Assembly: GCF_008831285.2 (NCBI RefSeq)
Contig: NC_045139.1
Span: 20,628,412-20,692,411, forward strand
DNA length: 64,000 nt
Direction: 5' to 3'
Source of the DNA: Nymphaea colorata
Lineage: Eukaryota; Streptophyta; Magnoliopsida; Nymphaeales; Nymphaeaceae
Below the pieces are notes generated by a model, which was given only the letters and a program-made list of their open reading frames with translations, was not told the DNA's origin and did no database searches. Shown piece after piece: positions 1 through 13,019 of the stretch (within the stretch, counting starts at the first letter, position 1; the number at the start of each line of letters is the position of its first letter). Both the position numbers and the translations under genes were made by a program.

Positions 1-1289
1 TTTTCTTATTGAAAACATTTTGCAGCCATTTCTTTGGAACTTATATTGTTCTTGTAAAAAAGATGTGCCGCTAAGGGCAGTGAAAGGAAATGCATGAATA
101 AAGAAAAAGACTAGTATGACCATCAAAAAATATATAACATGGAAGAATACCAAGATGCTTGAATATGAAAGGGGGGAAATGACATTGATTGAAGAAAAAA
201 AATTGAAGAGGAGACGTCAATTGTCCCTACATTGCATGGGAGAAAATAGGAAATGAAATAACGACCAGCTTGATTTGAAATTCTAACATTCTTCTCATGA
301 ATGGAGAATAAATATGGTGTCTGGGTGACTTCTAAGAATAAAATGTATAATGTGGCCCAAGGTAAATGTCTTGATCAGAGTGATTGACAAAATGACATGG
401 TGAGGGTGAAGATAATATAGATGAATACACAAATAGAGGATAGTCAGACTAGGTGATTAGACTGTGCCTATCAAAGTCAACCCAATAGAAGATTCAAATT
501 AAATGACATTGTTATGACATAGGAAAACAATGATTATTTTAGAAAATTAATCTAATTTTTTGTATGAAAATTATGTGCATAGTATTGATGAAATGTGATG
601 CATGTGAAAATAATAAACATGTAAACCATGTAATTTAGACAAGACATATACATAATGCGACAACCTGCCCCCTTAATGATGTGGCTGTATCATGCAAATG
701 TTTGAAAATGGCATAGTAACCTAGAACTAGATATCTAAGGATTTGAAATCATCAATTGTTCCATGCATTAGATATGTCTATTTACCTACACAAAAAAACC
801 AGATTACATGGCATAGGCTCCTCCAAATGGGGTTTTAAAGGTTGAGGGTCTTTGTTCTCTTTGATGACTCACCGATATACTAGGCTAATGCCGTGAAGGC
901 AAGGCCAATACCCACTTCAAATAGGTTGGTCCAGCGATTGAACCAACCTAAGCTAGTGCATACAGGGTATTCTGCGACATGATAATCAAGACATATAGGT
1001 GAGGGGGAAATTTTAACATAAGCTAGCACATGCACAAACAGTTAGCTCTAATGCATTGGGACATAAGATGAAGGTAAAATCAAAGAAAGAAGCAAACATT
1101 ATTACCAACAACTCCTAAATTGAGAGAGTTAATGTGTGATCCTATATTTGAGTAAACATGGAAAATCTCTCCCAATTATAATTCTTAATGCACATAAAAA
1201 ATATACACATACATCAAATGAGGCTACTTAAATGGCTTTAAAGGTGGGATAACATTTAAAACATAGAAAAGTAGAAAATTCTTGTCTAA
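1..1289. other. AT-rich spacer, no gene seen
   Basis: No reading frame of useful length and no recognisable domain. The part from about 840 to 1289 probably belongs to the internal region of a reversed LTR element, because the primer-binding-site-like sequence of that element follows at 1295-1325. This is inference from position only. Confidence 0.4.
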
Positions 1290-1500
1290 TCAGATAGTGA
1301 TAGGTCCCATCATGGTCTTCATTTTTGTTTACATGTAAATTTTTTCAATATTACATGCATACTACATAAATGAATCTTGTTACTTGTACTCGCCTCCGTT
1401 CCTTGTGTGGGATTCAGAAAGACGGGACCCAACCTGCCAGTATGTGGTCTAACTATTTCTGGTGTCTTTACTAGGGGTAATCTAACCAAGGACTAGACTA
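1290..1500 (-). repeat. Reversed Tat-type primer site and LTR end
   Basis: Read on the - strand, about 1325 to 1300 contains gaccatgatgggacctatca, the same primer-site and leader sequence that follows the 5' LTR at 9935. Next to it (about 1385-1495) lies a diverged version of the LTR 3'-terminal block found at 9790-9860: an actcgcc word, then ggggtaatc and aaccaagga. This places a related element on the - strand with its 5' LTR extending to the right. I could not find the LTR start, so the LTR is degraded or broken somewhere between 1500 and 4000. Confidence 0.55.
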
Positions 1501-4299
1501 AAATATTCTATTTCCTAAGTCAAAATATTGTCCAAAAAACCTAAGAATGCAGACATGCCTAATTTTGAAATCATGCATGTTTTAAAATCTAAATAGATCT
1601 TAGAAGTAGGCTTGACAAACAAATGAGAATCACTTGATATTTTGTTAATGTTTGGATCATCACAAATCAATGAAAATCGACATCCTAGATCTAAATTGAA
1701 GCATGCAAAACTAAGTCATATAGACCTGAAGCCCGGTTTGACTAGGACTGGGGTGTAGGACATGGACCTAGCAGGGAAATCTGGATATGAAAATAGGAGA
1801 CTTTATAAAAACACAAAATATCATATCATGTTAGGAAAATTCATGATCCAAAATACAAAATTTGGAACAGTGATGCAATATCCATGATCTAAGATTTAAG
1901 ATCCAAAATATGAGATATGAAATCCATAATCTAATGCATGAGATTAGAAATCTAATATCCAAAATTTGAAATCCAAAATCCAAGTCCTAAGATCGAAGAT
2001 CCAGAATCTGGTTTGAGATCAAAAGTTCGACGTCCATGTTCTAAAATCCATAATATGAGATTCATGATTCAAGAATCAATATGTGAAATCTGATCCAACA
2101 TCCAAAAATATAAAGTCCAAAATCTGAAATATAAAATTTAAGTTACAAAATTCGAGATCTAGAATCAGAAATTGATAATATGAGATTTATGACCCAAAAT
2201 CCTTGATAATTTACTTGGACTCCAAGATCTGAAATCCAATCATTGAGTTCAAAAATACAAGATCCATAATAAAAAATCCGAGAACTGTAAGCCATAACCT
2301 GAAATTCATAATCGATTCTTGAGATCTTAATATGAATTCATGATTATATCACTTTTAAGATCAAATCTGATTGAAATCCAAGATTTTGATGGCTAAGGCT
2401 GGGTCGTTGAACCTTATAGGGACATGCTTGATTGGAGCATATGAGTTTTGTCTTGTTTAAACCACATGATTCTTGATATGATCTTTATTCATCTTATTTG
2501 GATGGATATAAAATGATTGATTAGGTCTAGACTATGATGCTTGGTTTATGAATAGTCATCTCTAAGACCAATATGAGCTAAGTCTTAGAGAACTGAGTTA
2601 GGTTGGACTTCATGCCTACATGTCCTAGGTTTTTAAAATTATCTAAAGAATTTGATTTCTGAAAATATTTTGGGAAACTTTGATTTTGAAATGATTCTTG
2701 TATGAGGAAGCTAGATTCATGTTTTCGCATACCTAAGCTGCATCACACAGAGTATGATACTAAGCTGACTCGGTCTGGTTTTAGACAAGGGGTGCATGTG
2801 GGTTCAAGGTGATTTAGTGCATTTAAATCATAGGTGAAAATGCAACATTAAAGAAAGTATGAAAGAAAACTATATCCTATATTGATGGTTTAAGTAAAAC
2901 TACATAAAAAACATAAAATTAAATTAAGGAGAAAATGAATAGAGGGGCAGACCTAACCCCTATGCCTACCCTAAATACATTAAATTAGATATAGTATAGA
3001 AAATAAACATGTTAAACTACAACATTATCAAAGTAGCTAAGAATATAAACTAAGGTAGACATATAAAAGCAAAAAGAAAAAACAAAACAAAACATGCAAA
3101 AAGCAGAAAGAAAATTGAACTAAGTATGCAAAAAGAAAAACACTAAATGGCGAATAAAAAAATAAAGAAGAGGGACAAGAAATTACTTAAAGCTAGTGCC
3201 CTGGCTGTGGCCGCTCTCACGACCCCTACATTGAGTCTGGTTGGGTCTAAGTTGAATGCTAATGCAACCCATACCAAGACTCTAAAAGTTTAACTTATTT
3301 TGAGCTAAACCTTTTATTAGTACCCAGTTGGAATTCTAGAAGATGGATCTAGATTTGGTAGTGAGATTTGGATTATGATTTGAAATCTAGGCTTTAAAAT
3401 AAAAAACTGGGTATGGATCTATAATGATAGATCAGACATGAGACTTGGATGTAAGATCCATACATGGTAATAAGACTTGAATATATGATTTGGATTCAAA
3501 ATATGAAAGGAAGATTTGAAAATAGCATGGATTAGACTGGCTTGAGGTGGGCTAGGTGCGTTCAAGTTTCATGACATGCACTAGATATGAGTCAAATCCA
3601 ATTTTTGAAAAACTGGGTTCAAACCTAGGCTAGGCGTAGGCGGAGCTAGGTGATGCCTTTGGAAAATTCAATTCTAATGAAAAATTGGGGCAAGCTGAGC
3701 CTGAGCTCCGGCATACCAGATCCATGAAATTTATATCAAAAGCTAATCGTAGGTTCATGTGGCTCTTAAGTTAGGTTTTATGAAAAATACATACATAGAA
3801 GCAATGACCAATATACCCTTGTGTTTGATTTTGGGCTGAAACAGGTTCAAATAAATGGATGACTTTGAACTAGGATTTTAAAATAAAAGAAATCGTAAAC
3901 CAAGGTATATGTGACCTATATCTTAGGTTTTTACAGAAGAATATGGCTCAAAAAGGCAGAATTTGGATGAATTTTCTTGATATGACTAGACCAACTTGAG
4001 ACCAGTCTCCTAAATAGGCTTTGGTTAAAATCTTGTTGAGACTTTCCTTTTGGAATGCTCTAAAAAATTTAAACAAATTTTATAAAGCCATATGCGACAC
4101 ATTTGTAGAAGGAAATCGTGGAAGGTCATAAAATCATATTTTTATTAGAATTTTCAGAAGTGGAGCTGATGGTACTTGGAAAAGCTACTTGCTTATAAGG
4201 ACATGTTGACAGATCGGAGAAATTCACTTTAACTTTGCAAAATTAAGCTCTATTGCAGTTTATAAAGCGTAGTAAGTAGTAGGAATCAGCTCATGGCCT
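1501..4299. other. Degenerate repeat-derived spacer
   Basis: No coding sequence seen. About 1800-2400 is a run of loosely repeated short words built on aaatccaa and gagatc. About 3340-3500 is rich in the complementary type (gatttgg). The same kind of words forms the first 300 bp of the Tat-type LTR at 7629, so this may be decayed LTR sequence. Confidence 0.35.
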
Positions 4300-4822
4300 T
4301 CGGAATTGAATTGAACTCAGACCAAACTAAGGGAGTATTGATTTAATCATAATAAACATAATTCCAACTCGGTTTCAGCTCACTCCATCGATGAGCTCAA
4401 ATTGTATTCAAACCCTTGAAAACAATAGAGAGAAGACACTTGGAACTAAATTTAACTCAAACCAGGACGAATGAATTGAAACCGAACTAAAGGAAACTTG
4501 ATTTGTACATGACAAACATGGTCCTTGCTCGGTTTTAGCTCAATCTTCTTGGTTGAGCTGAAATTCATCTCAAAGCCCATAAAACCAGAGACAGAAAGAC
4601 CTTAGTATGTGACAAAAACTTTGGCTAGAAGACACTTGGAACTAAATTTAACTCAAACCAGGATGAATGAATTGAAACCGAACTAAAGGAAACTTGATTT
4701 GTACATGACAAACATGGTCCTTGCTCGGTTTTAGCTCAATCTTCTTGGTTGAGCTGAAATTCATCTCAAAGACCATAAAACCAGAGACAGAAAGACCTTA
4801 GTATGTGACAAAAACTTTGGCT
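4300..4822. repeat. 196-bp tandem duplication plus an older unit
   Basis: Unit 1 is 4431-4626 and unit 2 is 4627-4822, both 196 bp, differing at two positions by eye. A third, clearly diverged unit lies just upstream (about 4300-4430), sharing words such as ggtttcagctca and the spacing of the gagctcaaatt-like block. No reading frame is present. Confidence 0.85.
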
Positions 4823-7623
4823 CGGGTGACTAAAAAATCAGTGAAATAAACCTTTATACGCTTTAAGATAAATTTGTTTTGACTTAGTTTAGTTAAAGAT
4901 CACAATTTTAAGTTTGAGGAGCTGATTTGAGCTACAAAGGAGTTGGCTTCAAACTGGGATAACCCTGGTGAGCTGACTCTCGCGACTACTAGGGTCATGC
5001 AAAATTGAAAAATGGCCTAATTGCTCAAATATTAGGCAATTCTTAGTAAATTGATGAAAAAATTCCTACTTTATAGGTACAATGCCATGATGCAGGGGTA
5101 AAATGGTAAATTTTTAGCTTGAGCAACCTAGGTGATCTGGGTCTAGGTATTCAATGCTGGTGTGAAAAGTTTTTGTTTGGCTCAGAAATGACCCTTTTGT
5201 TCTTGAAATTTGATATTTTAAAATCAAATTGGAAATCTCATGGTATGGTCATTTGACTTGCAAAAATTTTGGATGTTCACACATACTCACGACCATGGTC
5301 ACTGCATATGCTCATTTTGATGTTGTAGATGAGACTTAAACTTCAGACATTGTGTTGGAGGGATGGTTTGTGACCCTATGAACCTTTTGTTAATTCATTT
5401 CTTGTTACAAGAACCAAGTGCTTTGTTTATGGGTAATCAAGTTAGGAAATGAGTTTCATGTATCAAGAACCTGTTACGTGATTTCACATTTGGAAGAATT
5501 TTCCTACACAACAACAAAATCGATGGAAAGATTTCCTTCCATTGTGTCTTAATTCAAATGCAAGGCATTAGGTTCTTTTGCTAGTGGCCTTCACCCATCC
5601 TTAAATATGTCAAAAGTTAGTGTCAAATTATGTGAGTATACTCATTTACAATTGTTTTAGTAAAGAAAACCCTAATACAATTGTTTGACTATTGTGATCT
5701 TCATTTCCAGATCTGAAGGAAAAATATGGTTTTGAGAATCCTAGAAAGTTCATTTACATTCCAAAGCACCAAAAGCCTTTTGGAGTGTCCCAGAGAAAAT
5801 GTTGTTGTCGTGACATATATGCTTCTTCACAACCTATTTGATTCCTTTTGGTTGCTGCATGCAGCCTAGAGCATACATTCTAAAGTATAACTACAAAGTC
5901 CTAAACGGTGGGGCTCAAGAGCAGAGTTGCAAATTCTATAACTTCATTTTTTTTAGGGTTTCTCACCAGTAGTCACAGTGTTAGTTTTTTCTCTTGATGA
6001 ATTGTCTCTATTTTTGTTTATGCTTAACAAGAAGTTGAGATCCATGGTGCAACGGCCTCGCATGATTAAAAGATCATCAGTATACGTGTGTTCTACTTTT
6101 CATTCTTGCTCTGCTGCATCTGCATTTAAAATAATAAAAAATGTAAAGATATCATAGGATGGTCTGTCCTCCATATTGGTCAAAATTTCAAGTCACAAGA
6201 AAAGAAACAAGTTTTATTTGATTATTCAATAGTACATATACCTGACCTTGCATGTGTTCCAAATCTTTATAACCATTAGACAAATATGTGTATTTTTTCA
6301 TTCTTAGCTATGTATTCTACTTGATTGGCTTGTAAGCAAATGGGTGTGTCAGCAACTCATCATGCTTCAGACATGTGCATGTCTTTATTTTTGTTATGCA
6401 CAATATATATTTAACAAGTAGTAAGGATTTGCAAAGTGAACGGTTTTTCATGTGATTTTACTAGGATGGATTGGTAGGCCCATCTGGCATGGTAATTTCT
6501 TGCTTTAGCAAACTCAATCAGCATTTGGAGAATCTGGTATGTACACTCCAGCTGATTCATTCCGTGGGCATGCCATGCATCTAATTTGTAAGCAATTTTT
6601 TTTTAACAAACCAAATATATTTAGCATATGTTTTAATATAATAAACTGAAAATTACTTATTTAAAAATAAATTTTCTAATTTGTCAATAAGAAAAGAAAC
6701 TTCATGAACACATCTACTCAAGAACAGAGGAGGACATGCTCTATATCTCCAAAATTTTGTTTAATAGCTTTCATAAAATTAATGAAGCAAATTACAAAAA
6801 TTAATTGTGCTTTACTAAAAAAATAGTGGATACAAGCAACACTAATAGTAAAATGTTATTCTTATCAAATAGTTGACATAACAAACAAAGCAGACAAAAT
6901 GGACCACACAACACACAAACACTAGAAGGAATAGATATGACAAGACAGAACAAAAAGCAAATGTTGAACAAACAGAACAGGCAAAGGTAAAACAAATATT
7001 GAACCACAGGGATGAGCTTTTTTGTTCCTAAAACAGTCAAGCAATAGACAAAGAATGGTGTGGTGAATAGAATTTCGTATCCATTCTATCATATGGGACA
7101 ACAATCAAACAACCTTTAGGACCCAGTAGATGCCCAATTCAGTAGGATTAAACATACCATTTCCCCTTTGTTCCCTAGCCAATTCGAGGAAAACCTTATT
7201 AAGTTGGCCAATTTAACACAACTCGCTCATAATTAGTAGTCCTTCAAGTACAATTTAGTTGTAGGGGATAATATCTCTAGCCCACTAGTCGCAAATATAG
7301 TTCAATCCAGTATTGGAGTCCATTTAGGACCAATTTCACAGCTGCACTCTGTGTCGAGCTTAGAATCAGATCATTTTAGTTCCTACACCTATCTTTAGTT
7401 CCATTTGAGCAACAAATACCTAGATTTAGTTTTCAATGTTACTAAAAAATCTACTGTTTGTACCCTCCTACCTCACTTAGGTCTTCACTTCCATTTTAGT
7501 TCCACCAAGTGTAGTATACCAAACAAAGCTTTGGTGAGGTTCATCCAGCTCTCGTTAGTCTGCCACTACTTCAATTTGTGTTTAAGTATTCCAGAAGCAA
7601 CTCAATTTAGTATTCCTCAATCA
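4823..7623. other. AT-rich spacer, no gene seen
   Basis: Scattered stops in all frames. Short open frames around 6801-7104 and 7405-7689 have low-complexity translations without domain signatures, so I do not call them. The segment ends at the 5-bp duplication ctagg (7624-7628) that flanks the following LTR element. Confidence 0.4.
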
Positions 7624-7628
7624 CTAGG

Positions 7629-8965
7629 TGTTATCACCCCAAATTTTTCAAACAAGACTATTATTTTATTATTTGGATTTAAATTTTAGACTCAAAACAA
7701 ATTTGCGGCTATTCGATCCAAAATGAATTTCTAAACCATTGTCCAAACCCAAACACAAAATTCAAATTCAAAACCCAATCTTAGACGGGATATTCAAATC
7801 CAAAATCCAATTATCAGATCCGAATTAGATCCAAAATCCAAGTTTAGACCCAAATCAAGAATTCCAAAACTCTCTTCCCTCTTGAATTCAAATTTTGAAT
7901 TTCAAATTTTGAATCTTGGCTTCAAAAATCTCTTTTCTCTTGAACTCAAATTTTAAATTTTGACTCCAAAAAAGATTTGAAATTCAAATGAAAATCTTGT
8001 CAAATTCAAAAAAAATTGAATTTTGAGTTTTTGCTCCAAAACTCCCTATAAATACCCCCACATTCTTCATTCTTGGACACGAGCTAACCGCTGGAGAATT
8101 TCTAATGCTTCTTCACTTGAAGATTTAGAATTTTCCTCTCCATTTCTCTCTTCTTTTATTTTTCCTCATCTCCAAGTTCCAACTCTTAAAGAGAGCATGA
8201 GAAAATAGTAGAGGTACGTAGTTCTTTTTTTTTTTTCCTTCCTTCTTCATCTCCTCATGGTCATGTAAGATAGCTCTCAAATCTCTCATTCGTAGTCAAA
8301 AGCTATTCTTGAATGCACTAGGAGGAGCATGAGAAGGTGAAATATGATTGCATTTTAGGAGATAAACATGTTTATCTCTTCTCTTAAATGTTGTTTTGCT
8401 TGGAGATATTGTTCATGCATAGTTGATTGATTTTCCTCTTTTATATATGAATGCACGGTGATAATGAGGGTATGGTTTGAGGATTTTTTTATTCTTATGT
8501 TAATTTTTGAGGTTGGTATTTGTCCAACCCAGGAAAACCTCACGAATATGTACATGTTAATATGCATTTTCATGTCATTACGCTTATTTTCTTTCTTAAT
8601 CACCCGATTAGGAACCCCAATGAGAGCTTTAAACAGTGGAAGAAACAAGAACCTTATAATGCTGTTTTGGAGACTTAGCTTAGGCTCTTGCATAACTCCA
8701 AGTTCCTTTTCAGCTTACATAAAAATTGAAGTCAGATATTTTTAAGTCATTTTTTTATATTTAATCTCATGAAGACACAAACGTATATACATGTTATACA
8801 CGTATATGTGCATATGATGATGTTCTTTATCCTTCTGTCTCTATGTTTCCACATTTTATTCTACAAATTTTTATATACATAGTAATGCATACATATGTGT
8901 TCTATTTTCTCTCTCTAGAATCTTTTATTCATCTCTTCAAGTTAAATGTCTTCTCCTACAAATTT

Positions 8966-9003
<38 letters not shown>

Positions 9004-9930
9004 CTATTTCTTTTCCTCTAAAATCTCTTTTTCTCTTCAAATCATTATCCTCTTTTTATAAACTTTTATATATGTGTATGTGTGATAATATGTGCATGTA
9101 TATGTGCATTTCTCTCTTTGTCTCTTTCTTTCTATGAGAGTATTTCATCTTTTCTATTTTTTTGAACATTTTTCTCTCATGATCTTTTTACTTACCGACT
9201 TCATCAACACCAAAACTCAAGTAATGACCCAATATTGGATTCATGCTGGATGGTCTACAACCCCGTTCCATTTTTAAAAACTTTTATTTCTTCATAAAAA
9301 TATTTATGACAATTATAAAATGAGAAACTCAGATGTATGTGGTGGTAGTAATGCTCTTAGATGAATGTTATGGTAGAAATGAATGATTTATTTCTAATTA
9401 TGTAGGACCAATGCATTTATGCATTCACACTCACTTAACATCACTTATGATCACAAACACTTCTCCAAAAGAACTTAAAGAAGATGAGGTAGAACTCTAA
9501 CTAGGTAGTAACCAAAATAGAGCAAAATCTCAAACCTACTTAAAGTCATAACAGAATACTAAAGTGATTTCAAAATATGATCTTCAAAGGTTTTGAAATG
9601 ATATTTATAAACATTTCTCAATTCAAAATTTCTCAAATCAAAATGTTTTATTCTCTCAAAAGATTCTTCAAAACTTTCACAAAATCTTAAAATATCAAGT
9701 CTTCAACATTTTCTCAAACACAACACCGCATGTAGAATGAAATAGATGTTTAAACAAAAACGAAATGCATCAAGAATAAGCATAGCCCTTGGATTGATTA
9801 CCCCCTGTAAAGGTGCCGGGAACGGTCGATCCTTGTACCGACGGGCGAGTCCCTTTCTCTGTCATTTAAAATAAAACCTCATTTTTCTGGAGCACTTCAA
9901 AAACCAAAAGATTTTTTGGAGATGAAAATA
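7629..9930 (+). repeat. 5' LTR of the Tat-type element
   Basis: 2302 bp, aligned over its length with 13020-15412. It starts tgtt; its last bases are ata where the 3' copy keeps aca. About 130 bp present in the 3' LTR (around 14000-14150) is missing near 8624-8643, which explains most of the length difference. It contains an (AT)n run at about 8968-9001 that is much shorter in the other copy. Confidence 0.88.
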
Positions 9931-9952
9931 GATGGCGACCATGATGGGACCT
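9931..9952 (+). other. Primer-binding site of the Tat-type element
   Basis: gatggcgaccatgatgggac starts immediately at the LTR end, the position expected for a tRNA primer site. The tggcgacc core resembles the tRNA-Arg primer sites known in Tat/Ogre elements. The same sequence occurs reversed near 1300-1325 beside another LTR end. Confidence 0.6.
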
Positions 9953-12639
9953 ATCATCGTTTAGCTATGATTATCATTGATGCATTTCCACAAACTTGGA
10001 CATTTTATATATTGCCGATTAATAAACATGCTTCCTTCTTTGGTCTTGACCCCATCGACATTTCATTATATTCTTGATGATTATGTTTACTCTTTTGCAT
10101 ATAAAATTAATTGAGGAGGATCAATCATGTTCACCTATATCTAAGATCAAATATAACTGTCCTCAATTTAAGACTTGATTGAAAACAATGTTTTCTCTTC
10201 TACGTATTTTAATTATCATCTTATGGAATATTGCATTAGAGACAACCAATTTTGCATGCTTGCTTATATTTCAAAAACTTTCAATGCCTATTTGTCCTGG
10301 TCATCATGTTGTCGGACTTGATCTTAGACGGTAACATAATACTAAGCCTTACAACTGGACCACACCTTGGACAGAAAAGCCCTCTCATTAGTACCATGAG
10401 TGGTAACTTATGGTATATCGACAAGTGTCCATAAAAAGGTGGATAAACCTTACCTCTAGTTGCCTAATAGAGGATTTTATGTTCATACTAAGCCTCTTGG
10501 CTAAGGTATATTGGCATATCTTATATGGAATAATCATAATTGATAAAAGCAAACTCAATTAGGGTCCTACGCTCCTTTTCCAAATATATGCATAATAAAG
10601 GTGACTTTCAAAAATACTAGATGTTTATCATTGTATAATGATTGTATGTGTGTCTTCCATACGATCTTTGATCAATTTAATAATTTTACACTCAACCTTT
10701 CTCATTTAAATCAATGTCTTCTTCAATCATCTTTATATACTCTTCAACACAACCACGTCATAAAATCATGTTGTAACCCTAGTACCTAAGTGACATTGAT
10801 TTTTCAAATTCTCTCATCTGGCAAGTCCTTTTTTTTTTTTCAAAATCTACATTTTATCACAACTTGTCAATCCATCATTTATTCCTTTGTCTAATCTTCC
10901 ATTCTTGAACATGATAGCCATCTATTGGCTCAATTACCAACTTTACTTGACTCAGGTCAAGCATAATTTTTTTGGTCTCAACACCTATAGTATATCTTTC
11001 TCCTTATTTTATTACTTTCATGATTTTGTTGGGTTATCATTTATTCCAAATTGAATACTAATTTTTGCTTTACTCAAGTATACTCCATTTTCAATCATCG
11101 ACATGTGATTTTAATTTATTGAATCTATATGAATCAAACATCATGTATTTATTATACTCTATTGGAGGTCTAATCCTTTCAAAGTTAAGATTCTTTATAA
11201 GTGATAAATTGCTCATAATTTTCTCTATTTTTCTATAGTATTAACTTGATATCTCAATATGAAAATCACTATTTACCAATTATATTTCTACAATAAATTT
11301 CTTTCCTACAAGTTTTGTCCAAATTGCTTGTCATTAAAGACAAATCAAAAAATTATTTTATATCTAAGCTCATACACACAATACTACCTTTCACCCTCAT
11401 TTTCCTACTAGCAAAAATATATCAATTTTCTTTATATAATTTTATACATGCATTCATTTTATTGAGGCAACTTCCTTTGCCTCAATCTCAGTCTGTGATC
11501 GACACATGCTTGATTTAGGTTATACGTTCTTTTTTTCTGTCACTTATATTTAGCCAAATAATTTTCTTGCTTCAATACCTATAGAGTGTCTTTCTTCCTA
11601 TTTTACTACTTCCATGATCTTATTGGGTCATCATTTATTCCATGTTGATTACCAATCTTTGATTTGCTCCAATATACTCTATTTCCAATCGTCAGACATT
11701 TAACTTTGTCTTATTCATTCACCCCTACTAAGTCTATATCTTCTTGAATCAAACTTCATATATTTATACTCTGCTTAAGATTTAATCATTTGAAAATTAA
11801 GATTCTCTGTTTTCCTACATTATCAACTTGATATCTGGCTATGAGAAGCACCATCTACTGATCACATTCTTATAACAAATTTCTCTCAATTTCTTCTCAT
11901 TAAAGTCAAAACAGAAATTCTTTCATACCAAAGCTCATATATATGTTATTATCTTGCACCCTCATTTTCTTGTTAGTGGAAAATATATCAATTTTCTTTA
12001 TATAATTTTGTCCACACCTTCTTTTCATTGGGGCTTTTTCTATTATTTTTGCTTCAATCTAGGTATCAACCTTCTATTTTCTGCCCAGTACATTCGCACA
12101 TTCTATTTTGAATCAGATCCTATCCATTACCACTCATGACAATTGCTAATACTAGGGCATTTTTTTTAATTATGAATATTTCGAGGCATTTCTAAATTGT
12201 TTTTGTGACACATATTTTTCTTTCACAATCATCATTGTCCATCAAGAAAAGGGCCATATCCCAATCAAATCAACTCAGCTGTTAAGCTAAAAAATTTGAT
12301 CAAGTGTGATCCGGCCGCTAGGTTCAGAGCTTTCTAAAGCTAGCTCAACCATTTCACTAGACAATGAAATCTTATGGAGCAAGCGCAACTTGGCCGTTTG
12401 GTCAATGGCTTTTTCAAAGCAAGCTCAACCCAAGCGCTAGTTTGGAGAATTTTACTAAGTAGGTTCAAAATCCAGCCTTTGGTAAAAACAAAAATTTCAC
12501 CAGAAGGCATTCGAGGTGATAAGAAGTTTTCTTGTCACAACCAATGAAAGAGCAATAGGGTCTCATTCTCAGCTTCAACAAAGGCATTCGAAGTGATGAG
12601 GGTTCTTTCCTGACATTGTCACTTGTTATCGAGCAACCC
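9953..12639 (+). other. Non-coding interior of the Tat-type element
   Basis: About 2.7 kb without a recognisable gag, protease, reverse transcriptase or integrase frame. It holds an old internal duplication: about 10960-11515 and 11555-12065 share many words (for example aaaatatatcaattttcttt at 11414 and 11980), with an offset of roughly 570-595 bp. Confidence 0.6.
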
Positions 12640-12935
12640 ATTCAGAAAAGGGGTAAAACCTGAAATTATAGACAAAAGAGCAACCGCGTAGGCAATGGGT
12701 TAAACCTGCAATGCAAGCCAAAGCAACCCACGAAGGCAATGGGGTTAAACCTACAATGCAAGCCAAAGCAACCCACATAGGTAAGGGGTTAAACCTACAA
12801 TACAGGTCTAGGCAACCTACTCAGGTTAAACCTGAATTCAATTTCGGCAAACTCGTGCATATAAGGGGTTAAGCCTGCAACATAAGTTCAAACAACCCAT
12901 TCAGGTAAGGGGTTAAGCTTGAAATATGAATCCAA
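12640..12935 (+). repeat. ~44-bp tandem repeats before the 3' LTR
   Basis: Successive units begin near 12680, 12723 and 12768 and continue in diverged form to about 12935. Each contains gcaaccca followed by a ggttaaacct block and a gcaatgcaagcc-like block; spacing is 43-45 bp. Tandem repeats between the coding region and the 3' LTR are a known trait of Tat/Ogre elements. Confidence 0.75.
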
Positions 12936-13004
12936 AAATGTTTTGTTTGAAAAATCTGGGGTGTCAATCTTTGTCACTAAGCGTGGCTAGTGCCTGGCTT
13001 AGTA

Positions 13005-13019
13005 ACAAAGAGGGGCATC
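13005..13019 (+). other. Polypurine tract of the Tat-type element
   Basis: aacaaagaggggcatc ends directly at the 3' LTR start (13020). A purine run at this place is the usual start site of plus-strand synthesis in LTR elements. Confidence 0.7.

Noticed and set aside
5937-5955. tttagggttt, telomere-like word
   Set aside because: Single unit, not an array; such words are common in plant leaders and spacers.
8843-9277. Overlapping + strand frames rich in Tyr/Ile and Phe
   Set aside because: They translate the AT microsatellite and T-rich part of the 5' LTR; a similar frame in the 3' LTR (14404-14733) has the same origin.
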